A stretch of DNA of 64,000 nucleotides from Thauera carbonicopians (GTDB taxonomy: Bacteria; Pseudomonadota; Gammaproteobacteria; Burkholderiales; Rhodocyclaceae): contig NZ_JANUXN010000020.1 in the NCBI RefSeq assembly GCF_025699485.1, positions 1 to 64,000 on the forward strand, written 5' to 3'. The translations under genes were made by a program, and so were the position numbers. Under the pieces are notes generated by a model, which did not search any database, had not been told where the DNA came from, and saw nothing but the letters and a program-made list of their open reading frames with translations. Positions 27,053-36,129 of this stretch are shown one piece after another. Each line of letters opens with the position of its first letter. Positions within the stretch are counted from its first letter, which is position 1.

Positions 27053-27778
27053 TCATTGGCCGATGGTAGCAGCGTTCGCAATCAGCGGACGGAGTCGGTC
27101 GTCGTAGTCGGCCAGGCGCGGAAACTCGAGCGGGACATCGCCGTCGAGCGAGCGGATGCGGGTCTTCCAGGTTTCCATGACCTGGTTTCGCGCTTCGCCG
27201 GAGAGATAGGGAATGTGCCAGCCGACGAAAGGAGGCAGCACCTGCAGTCCGGCATAGGCCAGCGTGCCCTGCAGGAAATGCTTCAGCATGTCCTCGATCG
27301 GCCCATGGATGCCTTGCACTTCGAACATGTGCTCCTGGCCACCCAGCGTGAGGCCGACGAGCGCGCGGCGCCCGGCCAGGCCGCCGCGGTCGTAGAAGCG
27401 CTTGCCGCCATAGACCTGGCCCGAGACGAACACCCGGTCGATCCAGCCCTTGAGGATGGCCGGTGTCGAATACCAGAACAGCGGAAACACGAACACCAAC
27501 AGATCGCACCACAGCAGTTTGTCGAGCTCCGCACGGATGTCGGCGCCGAGCGTGCCGGTCTGCACGCCGTGGCGCTGTTCGAGCGCGTAGACGCAGTAGT
27601 CGGGATCGGCGCGCTGGTCGAAGTCGGCCGTCGAGGCCACCGGCTGGAAGCCCATGGCATACAGGTCCGAGACCTGGACTTGGTGGCCCTGCTGCTCGAA
27701 GGCCTCGACTGCGGCGGACTTCATCGCGGTGCAGAAGGACTTCGGCTCGGGATGGGCGTGGACGATGAAAACTTTCAT
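27053..27778 (-). CDS. Flavodoxin-fold NAD(P)H:quinone reductase (MdaB/NQO family)
   Basis: A 241-residue flavoprotein of the Flavodoxin_2 family, with KVFIVHAHPEPKSFCTAM at the N-terminus, FPLFWYSTPAILKGWIDRVF in the middle and the conserved Gly-rich loop LVGLTLGGQEHMF. These enzymes reduce quinones by two electrons in the cytoplasm using FMN or FAD. The ATG at 27778 sits just after a 170-bp divergent region shared with the AraC/GlxA-type gene. It is first in a two-gene unit with the enoyl-CoA hydratase. The adjacent regulator is the likely controller. Confidence 0.9.
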   Translation of the reverse strand: MKVFIVHAHPEPKSFCTAMKSAAVEAFEQQGHQVQVSDLYAMGFQPVASTADFDQRADPDYCVYALEQRHGVQTGTLGADIRAELDKLLWCDLLVFVFPLFWYSTPAILKGWIDRVFVSGQVYGGKRFYDRGGLAGRRALVGLTLGGQEHMFEVQGIHGPIEDMLKHFLQGTLAYAGLQVLPPFVGWHIPYLSGEARNQVMETWKTRIRSLDGDVPLEFPRLADYDDRLRPLIANAATIGQ

Positions 27779-27949
27779 GGATGGGCCCTCGTGTTCGGCA
27801 GGCCGCGCCCCTGCCGCTGCCGGCCGGGCGCGTCTTCCTGTTGGCAGCCGCTTCGGCTGAAGCATTTGCGGGTGCAGGCAGTTTAGAAATCCGGGCCTGC
27901 GGTGTAGAGTGGCAAAAGCGACTATCTATGTGCGAATTCCGCCATTGCC

Positions 27950-28945
27950 ATGATCCACGCCGCGATCCTCGTACTCGAACAGTGCCATGCCTCCAGCGCC
28001 GGCGGCTTTGCCGACATCCTGCAGGTCGCGAACGCGCATCTGCGACGGCAGCAGGGCGCCGATGCCGTGCAGTTCGGCTGGCGCTTCGTGGCCTTTTCGG
28101 ACAGGCCCGTCACCGCGAGCAACGGCCTGCAATTGCAGGTGCACAAGCTGGAGCCGGGCGAGCGCTACGATCTCGTCTTCATCCCCGGCCTGCATTACGA
28201 GGGCCGTGCGCGATTCGACCGCCTGCTCGAGCGCCAGGCCGAGGCCTGCGCCTGGCTGGCCGCGCAGTGGCGAGCCGGGGCGTGGATCGCCGCCAACTGC
28301 ACCGGCACGTTCGTGCTGGCGCAGACGGGGCTGCTCGACGGCAGGACGGCGACGACGACCTGGTGGCTGGAGCGCCAGTTCCGCGCCCGCTATCCGGAGG
28401 TGGCGCTGCAGTTGCGCTCGGTGATCACCGAGTCGGAGCGGATGGTCTGCGCGGGCGCTTCGGCCTCCTACCTGCTGCAGGCGATCCGCGTCGTCGAACG
28501 CTTTGCCGGACCGGCCGTTGCCGCGCAGACGGCCAGGAGCCTGTTGATCGACGTCAGCCAGACCAGCCAGGTCCCCTACCTGCCGCTGCTGGCGGAGCGG
28601 ACGCACGCGGATTCGCTGGTACTGCGTGCACAGCACTGGCTGCAGCGCAACATGGCGCGGGAGCTGCGGATCTCCGAACTCGCCGCGGCGCTGGCGGTCA
28701 GCGACCGCACTCTGATCCGGCGCTTCAAGGCCGCACTGGAGCAGGCGCCGCTGGCCTACCTGCAGGATCTGCGGCTCGAGGCCGCCCGCAGGCTGCTGGA
28801 AACCGGCGACCAGAGCCTGGACGCCATTGCCGGCCAGGTCGGCTACACCGACACGAGTTCGTTCTCGCGGCTCTTCCGCCAGCGCATCGGCATGAGCCCC
28901 GGAGCGTACCGGAATCGGTTCCGGGTCGATCTGACGTCTGGCTGA
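27950..28945 (+). CDS. GlxA-family AraC-type regulator with DJ-1/PfpI domain
   Basis: A 331-residue regulator. The N-terminal part (residues 1-200) is a DJ-1/PfpI amidotransferase-like domain (AILVLEQCHASSAGGFADILQVAN; IAANCTGTFVLAQTGLL with the nucleophile-position Cys), and the C-terminal part is an AraC helix-turn-helix pair (ISELAAALAVSDRTLIRRFKAAL; LDAIAGQVGYTDTSSFSRLFRQRIGMSP). GlxA-type regulators sense small molecules. It is divergent from the quinone reductase/enoyl-CoA hydratase pair, which suggests it regulates that unit. Confidence 0.92.
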   Translation: MIHAAILVLEQCHASSAGGFADILQVANAHLRRQQGADAVQFGWRFVAFSDRPVTASNGLQLQVHKLEPGERYDLVFIPGLHYEGRARFDRLLERQAEACAWLAAQWRAGAWIAANCTGTFVLAQTGLLDGRTATTTWWLERQFRARYPEVALQLRSVITESERMVCAGASASYLLQAIRVVERFAGPAVAAQTARSLLIDVSQTSQVPYLPLLAERTHADSLVLRAQHWLQRNMARELRISELAAALAVSDRTLIRRFKAALEQAPLAYLQDLRLEAARRLLETGDQSLDAIAGQVGYTDTSSFSRLFRQRIGMSPGAYRNRFRVDLTSG

Positions 28946-29024
28946 CCGCCAGTCGACCGGATGTTTCAAAGGCAGGACGGCTGCCGGGAATTGCAGGCCT
29001 GCGCCCTGCCGCGAGCATCAGCGC

Positions 29025-29480
29025 TCAGTCTTTTCCCTTTTCCGATTCGCGCACCGTCAGCACCGGGATGGGCGAACTGCGCACGATCTTTTCCGCCGTC
29101 GAGCCCATCAGCAGCTTTTCCAGCCCGGTGCGGCCGTGGGTGCCCATGACGATCAGGTCGGCGCCGATCCGCTCGGCCTCGCGGAGCAGTTCCTCGTGGG
29201 CGGAGCCAAAGACGACGTGGGTGGTGCTGTCGAGACCGGTGAAATTGGCCTGGCAGAACTGCTGCATGTCCTCCGCCGCATTCTGCTTGATCTCGCCCAT
29301 CATGTTGGAGAGCATCGCCGAGGAGACACGGAGATTGCTCCTGTCATGCAGCGTGGTGATGACGTGCAGGACGTGCAGGCGGGCGCCCGACAGCGTGCAC
29401 AAGGTCCGCGCTAACTCGCTCGCCTGGGCAGAACCCCGCGAAAAATCGGTCGCGAACAGGATGGTTTCGATCTTGGCCAT
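29025..29480 (-). CDS. Universal stress protein (UspA family)
   Basis: A 151-residue UspA-fold protein. N-terminal KIETILFATDFSRGS and the ATP-binding motif GTHGRTGLEKLLMGSTAEK (G-2x-G-9x-G-S/T form) are both present, so it probably binds ATP. I start at 29480 (MAKIE), which has a TAGGAGA site; the longer frame has no support. A possible Fnr-like half site (TTGATCC) lies about 100 bp upstream, which would fit the anaerobic control common for such genes, but the second half is poor. Confidence 0.93.
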   Translation of the reverse strand: MAKIETILFATDFSRGSAQASELARTLCTLSGARLHVLHVITTLHDRSNLRVSSAMLSNMMGEIKQNAAEDMQQFCQANFTGLDSTTHVVFGSAHEELLREAERIGADLIVMGTHGRTGLEKLLMGSTAEKIVRSSPIPVLTVRESEKGKD

Positions 29481-29727
29481 GACATCTCCTAGCAGTGGAT
29501 TGGCACGGGAGGAGGTGCGTTGTCGCTGTTTCCTCGCAATGCCCCGACCATAGCAGAGCGGCCTGACGCAAACAGTGCGCTGGATCAAGGTATCGGCACG
29601 TCATCGCGGCCCCAGGTTGGCGGCGGGCAGCCGCATGCCGGGGCACAGGATGCTGCGCCCCGGGGGCCGGACGCTACTTCATGTCGTGGCGTTGGCCGGC
29701 CGGCTTTCCGCTGGCCGAATCCGGCCG

Positions 29728-30204
29728 CTATTGCCCGCGGGTGAACAGGTAGTCGTTGTCGGCCAGCGGAATGTGACAGGAGAAGCACTGGATGCCGCCA
29801 TCCGTCACCGCCCTGGCATTCGGGTCGCCGCCCTTGAAGGCCTGGAAGCCCCAGCCGCCCGTTTCGGGGTAGCGCTCGTCGTCCTTGACCATCACGGCGA
29901 CGACCTTGCGCGCGGCCTGGGACAGCGAGTGGTTGTCGTCCGCGGAATAGGCGAAGCGGTCCACGGCGAAGATGGCGCCCTTGGCGAACTTGCCGGTCTT
30001 CAAACCCTCCCGTGCGGCGGCATCGGCATAGACGTGCTGGATGCCGACGTTGCCTGCCGGTTCGTGCCCGTCGAGGTTGACGGTCGAATGATGGTGGTGC
30101 CAGTCGCGGTAGCCTTCCGGGAAGGGAATCTGGCTGGTGTCCTGCGCGGCCAGCGCAGTGCCTGCGCCGCTGAGGGTGATGGCAATTGCCAATGTCCTGA
30201 ACAT
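29728..30204 (-). CDS. Cytochrome P460 family protein
   Basis: A 158-residue periplasmic c-type heme protein with a signal peptide (cleavage near TALAA) and one heme motif CFSCH near the C-terminus. The N-terminal segment (PFPEGYRDWHHHHSTVN) and the internal KGAIFAVDRFAYS fit the P460 family, members of which oxidise hydroxylamine or handle NO; others are of unknown role. The cross-linking Lys of true P460 cannot be identified with confidence. It is divergent from a hemerythrin gene 313 bp away, and the two may share regulation. Confidence 0.85.
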   Translation of the reverse strand: MFRTLAIAITLSGAGTALAAQDTSQIPFPEGYRDWHHHHSTVNLDGHEPAGNVGIQHVYADAAAREGLKTGKFAKGAIFAVDRFAYSADDNHSLSQAARKVVAVMVKDDERYPETGGWGFQAFKGGDPNARAVTDGGIQCFSCHIPLADNDYLFTRGQ

Positions 30205-30517
30205 TTCGTCGCCTCCTGATTTTTTTCGGGAACGGGTCCGGCGACGGGCCGGAGTCCGTGTTCTCATGGGTCATGCCCGGCTTCAGCCTACACAGGATGT
30301 GCTGCGCCTGGTATCGCCCGGATCGGCAATCGAAGATCGAGAAAATCATGATCCGGCGCGCTGCGATGCCGGCCGCCGGAGCGAGCCTGCGGGCGGCATA
30401 CACCTGTTGCCGGCATGGATTTGATCCATCACATGGAAAGCGATGGGCGTCCTGCTTTAGCGTCGCAATTCATTCCGCGACCGGCCGCCGCGGCGCGGCC
30501 ATCCACAGGAGCTTTCC
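30205..30517. other. Divergent intergenic region between cytochrome P460 and hemerythrin genes
   Basis: No gene is supported here. It should hold both promoters. A short palindrome (ATGGAT at 30415-30420, ATCCAT at 30424-30429) overlaps a TTGATCC half-site. I saw no full NsrR or Fnr consensus. Confidence 0.5.
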
Positions 30518-31045
30518 ATGTTTCTGCTCGATTGGCTGTTCGGCAGGCGTCATGACGAGCCGCAGGCCGCGCCTGCCCATGCCGCGCCGGAGGCCGGGCC
30601 TTGTGCGCCGGGCACGTCGATCCGCTACAGCGCCGACCTGATCGAACATCTGGTGCGCGACCACCGCAGCATGCTCGACTGCGTCGGCGAGATCGGCCGC
30701 GCGGCGCGCAGCGGGCGCCTGGACGAGGCCGTGCCGCTGCTGGAGCGTTTCCGTACCGACCTCCACGGCCATCTGCTGGTCGAGAACGTGCGGCTGTACG
30801 TCTATCTCGAACATACGCTGGCGAGCGATCCCGCCAGCCATGCGCTGATGCACGAGTTCCGCCACGACATGGACGAGATCGGCAAGAAGGTCGTCGCTTT
30901 CCTGACGCGCTATGCCCGTCTCGGCGAGGATCCTTCGCTGGCAGCCGGTTTCGTCGCCGACCTCGACGTCGTGGCCGCGGCCCTGGCAGACCGCATCCGG
31001 CGCGAGGAGGACGTGCTCTACCCGCTCTACGCGCCGGCGGCCTGA
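30518..31045 (+). CDS. Hemerythrin HHE-type domain protein
   Basis: A 175-residue protein with a hydrophobic start (FLLDWLFG) and a four-helix region. Candidate iron ligands are in LIEHLVRDHRSML, LHGHLLVEN, LMHEFRHDMDEI and REEDVLYPLY, as expected for the HHE family. Such proteins bind diiron and are linked with oxygen or NO sensing and iron-sulfur repair. The ATG follows an AGGAGCTT site. It is divergent from the P460 gene and convergent with prfC. Function beyond metal binding is inferred. Confidence 0.82.
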   Translation: MFLLDWLFGRRHDEPQAAPAHAAPEAGPCAPGTSIRYSADLIEHLVRDHRSMLDCVGEIGRAARSGRLDEAVPLLERFRTDLHGHLLVENVRLYVYLEHTLASDPASHALMHEFRHDMDEIGKKVVAFLTRYARLGEDPSLAAGFVADLDVVAAALADRIRREEDVLYPLYAPAA

Positions 31046-31088
31046 GGCGGCCGGCCGGCGATCGCGGACTGCGGATGCCGGAGGCCGC

Positions 31089-32717
31089 TCAGGCCAGCAC
31101 CTGGCCGTGCTCGCGAGTGGCGTGGAAGGTGACTTTCGGCCACTTCTCCGCCGTCACTTCGAGGTTGTAGCGGCTGGTGGCCAGGTACACCGGGTTGCCG
31201 TCGATGTCCTTGCCCAGGCGCAGCGCCTGCTCGCGCTCGAAGTTGCGGCGGGTGAGGTCGTCCGGGAAGGTCAGCCAGCGCGCGGTGTGGATGTCGGCCG
31301 GCTCGAAGATCGCATCGACCTTGTATTCGTCCTTCAGGCGCTGGGCGACGATCTCGAACTGCAGCACGCCAACCGCGCCCAGCAGCATCTGGCCGCCCTC
31401 CAGTTCGAAGACCTGGATCGCGCCCTCCTCGCCCAGCTCCTGCAGGCCCTTCTGCAACTGCTTGGACTTCAGCGGGTCGCGCAGGCGGGCGGCGCGGAAC
31501 AGTTCGGGCGAGAAATACGGAATGCCCTTGAAGCCGATGTTCTCGCCTTCGCTCAGGGTGTCGCCGATCTGCAACTGGCCGTGGTTGTGGATGCCGATGA
31601 TGTCGCCGGCGACGCCGTCTTCCATGATCACGCGCTCGTTGGCCATGAAGGTCAGCGCGTTGGCGAGCTTCATGTCGCGGCCGGCGCGCACGTGCCTGAC
31701 CTTCATGCCCGAGCTGTAGCGGCCCGAGCAGATGCGGAAGAAGGCGATGCGGTCGCGGTGCTTGGGATCCATGTTGGCCTGGATCTTGAACACGAAGCCG
31801 GTGAAGGCCGGCTCGGCGGGCTGCACCATGCGCGTGTCGTCGCCTGTCGAACTGGTGCCCGCAACGCGGGGCTGCGGCGGCGGCGCCCAGTCGATCAGTG
31901 CCTGCAGGATTTCCTGCACGCCGAAGTTGTTGATCCCGGAGCCGAAGAACACCGGCGTCTGTTGGCCGGCGAGGAATTCGGCGAGCTCGAAGGGCGGCGA
32001 GGCGCCGTCGATCAGCTCCACGTCCTCGCGCAACTGGCCGATCTCCAGCGGGAAGCGGCTGTCGAGTTCGGTATTGTCCAGGCCCTTGATGATCTCGCCG
32101 TCGCTGCGGCGCTCCTGGCCCGGAGTGAAGGTCAGCACCTGCTTCTGCAGCAGGTGGTAGACGCCGCGGAAAGCCTTGCCCATACCCAGCGGCCAGCTCA
32201 CCGGCGCGCAGGTGATCTTCAGCACCTCCTCGATCTCGGCGAGCAGGTCGAAAGGCTCGCGCACTTCACGGTCGAGCTTGTTGACGAAGGTGATGATCGG
32301 CGTGTTGCGCATGCGGCAGACGTTGAGCAGCTTGATCGTCTGCGCTTCCACGCCCTTGGCGGCGTCGATCACCATCACCGCGGCATCGACTGCGGTCAGC
32401 ACGCGGTAGGTGTCTTCCGAGAAGTCCTCGTGGCCCGGCGTGTCGAGCAGGTTGATGGTGTGGCCCTGGTACTCGAACTGCATCACCGAACTGGTCACCG
32501 AAATGCCGCGCTGCTTTTCCACTTCCATCCAGTCCGAGGTGGCGTGGCGGGCGGACTTGCGCGCCTTCACCGTGCCGGCGAGCTGGATCGCGCCGCCGAA
32601 CAGCAGCAGCTTTTCGGTCAGCGTGGTCTTGCCCGCGTCGGGGTGGGAAATGATGGCGAAGGTGCGGCGCTTGTCGACGTCGCGCAGCAGCTCGGGCGGG
32701 AAGGGGGTGGTCGTCAT
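31089..32717 (-). CDS. prfC: Peptide chain release factor 3
   Basis: A 542-residue GTPase that recycles RF1 and RF2 from the ribosome. The G1 motif [23 protein letters not shown], the G3 DTPGHEDF and the NKLD motif are all present in the first 150 residues. The remaining domains match the family, ending [13 protein letters not shown]. Length is close to E. coli RF3 (529). Start at 32717 ([20 protein letters not shown]) is likely. It is a single-gene unit. Confidence 0.96.
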   Translation of the reverse strand: MTTTPFPPELLRDVDKRRTFAIISHPDAGKTTLTEKLLLFGGAIQLAGTVKARKSARHATSDWMEVEKQRGISVTSSVMQFEYQGHTINLLDTPGHEDFSEDTYRVLTAVDAAVMVIDAAKGVEAQTIKLLNVCRMRNTPIITFVNKLDREVREPFDLLAEIEEVLKITCAPVSWPLGMGKAFRGVYHLLQKQVLTFTPGQERRSDGEIIKGLDNTELDSRFPLEIGQLREDVELIDGASPPFELAEFLAGQQTPVFFGSGINNFGVQEILQALIDWAPPPQPRVAGTSSTGDDTRMVQPAEPAFTGFVFKIQANMDPKHRDRIAFFRICSGRYSSGMKVRHVRAGRDMKLANALTFMANERVIMEDGVAGDIIGIHNHGQLQIGDTLSEGENIGFKGIPYFSPELFRAARLRDPLKSKQLQKGLQELGEEGAIQVFELEGGQMLLGAVGVLQFEIVAQRLKDEYKVDAIFEPADIHTARWLTFPDDLTRRNFEREQALRLGKDIDGNPVYLATSRYNLEVTAEKWPKVTFHATREHGQVLA

Positions 32718-33007
32718 CGGGATTCGTCAGCGAAAAGAAAACCGCCTGCGCGCGATGGTGCGAGGCGGGGCGGTGGCGATTCTACCAAGGATGCGACGGG
32801 CTGCTGTGGCGCCGTGCGGCTGGCGGCGGCGTGGAACGGGCAAGAAAATGGGCATCGGCGCCAGGCGGGGCGTCGATGCCCGAGGCGGCTCCAGGGCGGG
32901 AGCAGAGGAGAAAGGAGCGGCCGGCGATGCTTGGTCGATGCGGAGCCGGCAGCCGAGTGCAGCCGCAGGACCGATCCCCGGGACCGCCCCTGCGGCGATG
33001 TGCGGAC

Positions 33008-33226
33008 TTACTTCTTCTTGCCGACCTGATCGCCGATGACGCCGCCGATGGCCGCGCCGCCCACGGTGCCGAGGACGCCGCCATCGGTGATGACCGCGCC
33101 TGCCACGCCGCCGACCGCGGCGCCGGTGACGGCGCTCTTTTCACGCGAGGACATGTTGTCCCAAGTCGCGCAACCCGTTGCGGCGATGGTGATCAGAATG
33201 GCGGGAATCAGGCTGTGGATCTTCAT
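33008..33226 (-). CDS. Glycine-zipper lipoprotein (OsmB-like)
   Basis: A 72-residue lipoprotein: a hydrophobic signal ending in ATGCATW with a lipobox Cys near residue 19, then a glycine-zipper region (GAAVGGVAGAVITDGGVLGTVGGAAIGGVIG) and a lysine-rich tail. It resembles OsmB-like envelope stress lipoproteins. The role is unknown. It stands alone, with 290 and 334 bp of gene-free DNA on its two sides. Confidence 0.85.
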   Translation of the reverse strand: MKIHSLIPAILITIAATGCATWDNMSSREKSAVTGAAVGGVAGAVITDGGVLGTVGGAAIGGVIGDQVGKKK

Positions 33227-33560
33227 GCTGTACTCCTGTCTTGTGCTTGTTGCTCGGCAGGAACGCCCTTGTTCCCCCGATCGTTGAGTCCATGGATGGG
33301 AACACGGCGCGGGCGGAAAACTCCGCGGTCAGCGTGACGACTTGTTTCAGCGCCGAGGCGGTGCGGCAGGCCATACCGGCGCGGTTCCCGCGGACGCTGG
33401 CGGCAGGCGCGGCGGCTTGCGCGCTCGACCGGTGCCCGGCGGCTTAACATTTGGACGCAGCTTGGCGGCTGGCCAGGGCGCCCAGAAGCGGGAGCTCGCC
33501 GGTTTTCGGCTGCCGGGCGTGCCCGCATGCCGTGTTCCGCTGCGGCCGATCCGATGGCGC
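33227..33560. other. Gene-free stretch upstream of the glycine-zipper lipoprotein
   Basis: Between the lipoprotein start and the histidine kinase stop I see no coding frame, RNA gene or repeat that I can support. The right part is GC-rich; the left part should carry the lipoprotein promoter. Confidence 0.5.
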
Positions 33561-34961
33561 TCAGGGCTGGCCGGCGGCCTGCGCGGGAAACTCCACCCGC
33601 ACCCGCAGCCCGTTCGGCGTTCCTTGATGCAGGCTGATCGTCGCGCCGTGCGCGCGGCAGATTTCGCCGACGATGGCCAGGCCCAGGCCCGCGCCGCCTT
33701 CCCGCGTGCCGCGCCGGTAGAAGCGCTCGAACACCCGCTCGCGGTCCGCCTCGGGAATGCCGGGGCCGTCGTCCTCCACCTCCAGCGCCGCCGGCGTCTG
33801 CACCCGCAGCACCAGGTTGCCGCCGGCCGGCGTGTGGGCCAGGGCGTTGTCGATCAGGTTGTTGAGCAACTCGTTGAGCAGGATGGGCTCGCCGTCCACC
33901 CACACCGGCTGGTCGGCCTCCAGTGCCAGCGCGACGCCGCGCTCATGGGCCAGCGGGGCGAGTGCCAGCGCCAGTTCGCGGCTCAGCAGGCTCAGGTCGA
34001 TGCGTTGTGCGCCGCCCTCGCTGATCGCCCGCGCCCCGCTTTCGATGCGGCCGAGCGAAAGCAACTGGTTGGCGAGGCGGGTCAGGTCGTCGCTGTGCTG
34101 CGCGGCTTGTTCCAGGGTCTGGCGCCATGCTTCCGGCTGTTCGGCGCGCAGGCCCAGCGTGATGCGCGCCTTGAGCGCCGCCAGCGGCGTGCGCAGTTCG
34201 TGGGCGGCTTCGGTGATGAATTGCGACTGGCGCTCGAACAGGCCGCGCAGGCGGGCATTGAACTGGTTCAGCGCTGCCACCAGCGGGCGCAGCTCGCGCG
34301 GCAGCCCGGCATCGGGCAGCGGCCGCAGGTCGTTATTGGTGCGTTCCGCCAGCGCGGTGCGCAGGCGCTCCAGCGGCCGCAGTGCGGCGCTCACCGCCAG
34401 CCATACCAGGATCAGCGCGGTTACGGCCAGCAGGCCCATGCGCCACAGCGTGCCGATCAGCAGTTCGCGCGCCATGCGCTCGCGGGCGCCCTGGGTTTCG
34501 GCGACGCGGATCTCCGCCACGCCCTTGATGCCCGGTTCGCTGACCGGCTGCAGCAGGCTCACCACGCGCACGCCCTGGCCGCGATAGACGCCATCGTAGA
34601 AGCGCGCCAGGGCCGGGTAGTCGTCGGTGCGCGGCGTGCCCGGCGGCGGTGCGGGCAGGTCCTCGTAGCCGGACACCAGCTCGCCGTCCATGCCCAGCAC
34701 CTGGTAGTAGATGCGTCCGGCGCTGTCGTAGGCGAAAGTGTCCAGGGCCACGTAGGGCACGTTGGCCAGCAGTTGGCCGTCGTTGCTGTGCAGGCCGTCG
34801 CCCACCGCACGGGCGGAGGCCAGCAGGGTGCGGTCGTAGGCGGTGTCGGCGGCGTGGCGGGCGCTCCAGTACGCACTCAGGCTGCTTGCCAGTAGGATCA
34901 GCGCCAGCAGCAGAGACAGGCGCCGCAGCAGGCGCCCCCGCAGGCTGCCGTGCTCAGCCAT
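33561..34961 (-). CDS. Sensor histidine kinase (TctE-like)
   Basis: A 466-residue membrane kinase with a transmembrane start (LLLALILLASSLSAYW), a periplasmic domain of the 2CSK_N kind (residues about 35-170), a second transmembrane helix (LLAVTALILVWLAVSAAL), a HAMP-like linker and a kinase core: H-box AAHELRTPLAAL (catalytic His), N-box NELLNNLIDNAL, G1 DDGPGIPEADRERVFERFY, G2 GAGLGLAIV. It overlaps the response regulator gene upstream. Together with the adjacent TctCBA genes it resembles TctDE, which senses tricarboxylates. The ligand here is unknown. Confidence 0.92.
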   Translation of the reverse strand: MAEHGSLRGRLLRRLSLLLALILLASSLSAYWSARHAADTAYDRTLLASARAVGDGLHSNDGQLLANVPYVALDTFAYDSAGRIYYQVLGMDGELVSGYEDLPAPPPGTPRTDDYPALARFYDGVYRGQGVRVVSLLQPVSEPGIKGVAEIRVAETQGARERMARELLIGTLWRMGLLAVTALILVWLAVSAALRPLERLRTALAERTNNDLRPLPDAGLPRELRPLVAALNQFNARLRGLFERQSQFITEAAHELRTPLAALKARITLGLRAEQPEAWRQTLEQAAQHSDDLTRLANQLLSLGRIESGARAISEGGAQRIDLSLLSRELALALAPLAHERGVALALEADQPVWVDGEPILLNELLNNLIDNALAHTPAGGNLVLRVQTPAALEVEDDGPGIPEADRERVFERFYRRGTREGGAGLGLAIVGEICRAHGATISLHQGTPNGLRVRVEFPAQAAGQP

Positions 34962-35625
34962 CGGCTGCCTTCAGCAGGTAGCCCAGGCCGCGGAAGGTGA
35001 CGATGTGTACGCCGCTGCCTTCGAGCTTCTTGCGTACCCGGTGGATGTAGATCTCGATGGCGTCGGGGCTGGCTTCCTCGTCGAGGCCGAACACCTGGGA
35101 GGCCAACTGCTCCTTGCTCATCACCCGGCCGGGACGGGCGAGCAGCGCTTCCAGCACCGCGTGCTCGCGCGCGGTCAGCGCCAGCGTCGCTCCATGCAGG
35201 CTGAAACGCAAGGTATCCAGGTCGTAGACCAGGGCGCCGCAGCGCTGCTGGCGGTTTCCCCCCTGGCGCGATCGGCGCAGCAGGGCCTTGACGCGTGCTT
35301 CCAGCTCGGACAGCTCGAAGGGCTTGGCGAGGTAATCGTCGGCGCCCAGATTGAGCCCGTGGACGCGGTCGCTGACTTCGCCGCGGGCGGTCAGCATCAG
35401 CACCGGCAGAGTCTCGCCGCGCTTGCGCAGATGCGTCAGCACCTGGAAGCCGTCGCGCCGCGGCAGGCCGACGTCGAGGATCGCCAGTGCATAGCCCTCG
35501 TTGGCCAGGGCCAGATCGGCGGCCACGCCGTCATGCAGCACGTCTACCGTCCAGCCGGCGCTCTTCAGCGCCTGGGCGATGCTCTCCGCCAGTTGCGGGT
35601 GGTCTTCGACCAGCAGAATCCGCAC
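34954..35625 (-). CDS. OmpR-family response regulator (TctD-like)
   Basis: A 223-residue regulator: receiver domain with phospho-Asp in LAILDVGLPRRDGF, conserved Lys in YLAKPF, and a winged-helix DNA-binding domain (LTAREHAVLEALLARPGRVMSKEQLASQVFG). I start at the GTG 35625 (RILLVEDH) because the AGGAGGTGG site in front is then correctly spaced; the GTG at 35631 lies within it. It is cotranscribed with the kinase (8-bp overlap) and divergent from the TctC side, so it probably activates the transporter genes through direct repeats at 35703-35720. Confidence 0.92.
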   Translation of the reverse strand: MRILLVEDHPQLAESIAQALKSAGWTVDVLHDGVAADLALANEGYALAILDVGLPRRDGFQVLTHLRKRGETLPVLMLTARGEVSDRVHGLNLGADDYLAKPFELSELEARVKALLRRSRQGGNRQQRCGALVYDLDTLRFSLHGATLALTAREHAVLEALLARPGRVMSKEQLASQVFGLDEEASPDAIEIYIHRVRKKLEGSGVHIVTFRGLGYLLKAADG

Positions 35626-35702
35626 GGCCACCTCCTGCCACGAAGCTCGTCAGAAGCGCGCAGTGTAGCGCCCAGTCCGGCCCGCCAAGAACTTTCGGAC
35701 GT

Positions 35703-35720
35703 GAAAGCTTGGCGAAAGCT
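35703..35720. promoter_or_regulatory. Candidate TctD operator, direct repeats 11 bp apart
   Basis: GAAAGCT occurs at 35703-35709 and again at 35714-35720, an 11-bp register typical of OmpR/PhoB-family tandem binding sites. A further GAAAGG (35744 onward) and a CTTTC (35692 onward) flank it. The block lies in the divergent region between the response regulator and the transport genes. Confidence 0.45.
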
Positions 35721-35821
35721 AAGGCCCATAGCCTAGCAGCGTGTGAAAGGCGGCTCGAACCGTCCTGCACACGGCCCGCGCGGGCGATGCGCGGGTATGA
35801 CAAGAACGAGAGGAGACCAGC

Positions 35822-35989
35822 ATGATTTCTGCCCTGAGGCCGGTATCGCCGACCCTGCGGCCGGGCTGCCCGGCCATGGCCGGCACCGTGTCCGTGCCGC
35901 CGGGTGAAGCCGCTTTCGCTCACAGCGCGTCGGTGGTCCAGGATGCCCGCATCATCGACATTCAGCACCCGTTTCAAGCAGCGCACTGA
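35822..35989 (+). CDS. Possible 55-residue peptide upstream of tctC
   Basis: An ATG frame of 56 codons has a good site (GAGAGGAGACC, 7 nt spacing) and sits in the promoter-proximal part of the transport unit. The peptide begins MISALRPVSPTLRPGCPAM and is rich in Pro and Ala, with no transmembrane segment and no family I recognise. A leader peptide, a small regulatory protein or chance are all possible. It ends 140 bp before tctC. Confidence 0.35.
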   Translation: MISALRPVSPTLRPGCPAMAGTVSVPPGEAAFAHSASVVQDARIIDIQHPFQAAH

Positions 35990-36129
35990 CGAATTCCAGT
36001 CTGCATGCATATGACATGTAGCTAGAATCATTCCGTCCGCAAAAAGCGACGGACAACGCCCGATCATCAGCGACTGCGAGCCGAGCTGATGAAGCCTGGG
36101 CCACATATAAACACATAGGAGACAACATC

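Noticed and set aside
29575-29595. An Fnr box upstream of the universal stress protein gene
   Set aside because: One half-site (TTGATCC on the minus strand) is good but the other differs at several positions.
30415-30434. An Fnr/Dnr-type box upstream of the hemerythrin gene
   Set aside because: Only the first half (TTGATCC) fits; the second half does not match, so I list only the short palindrome.
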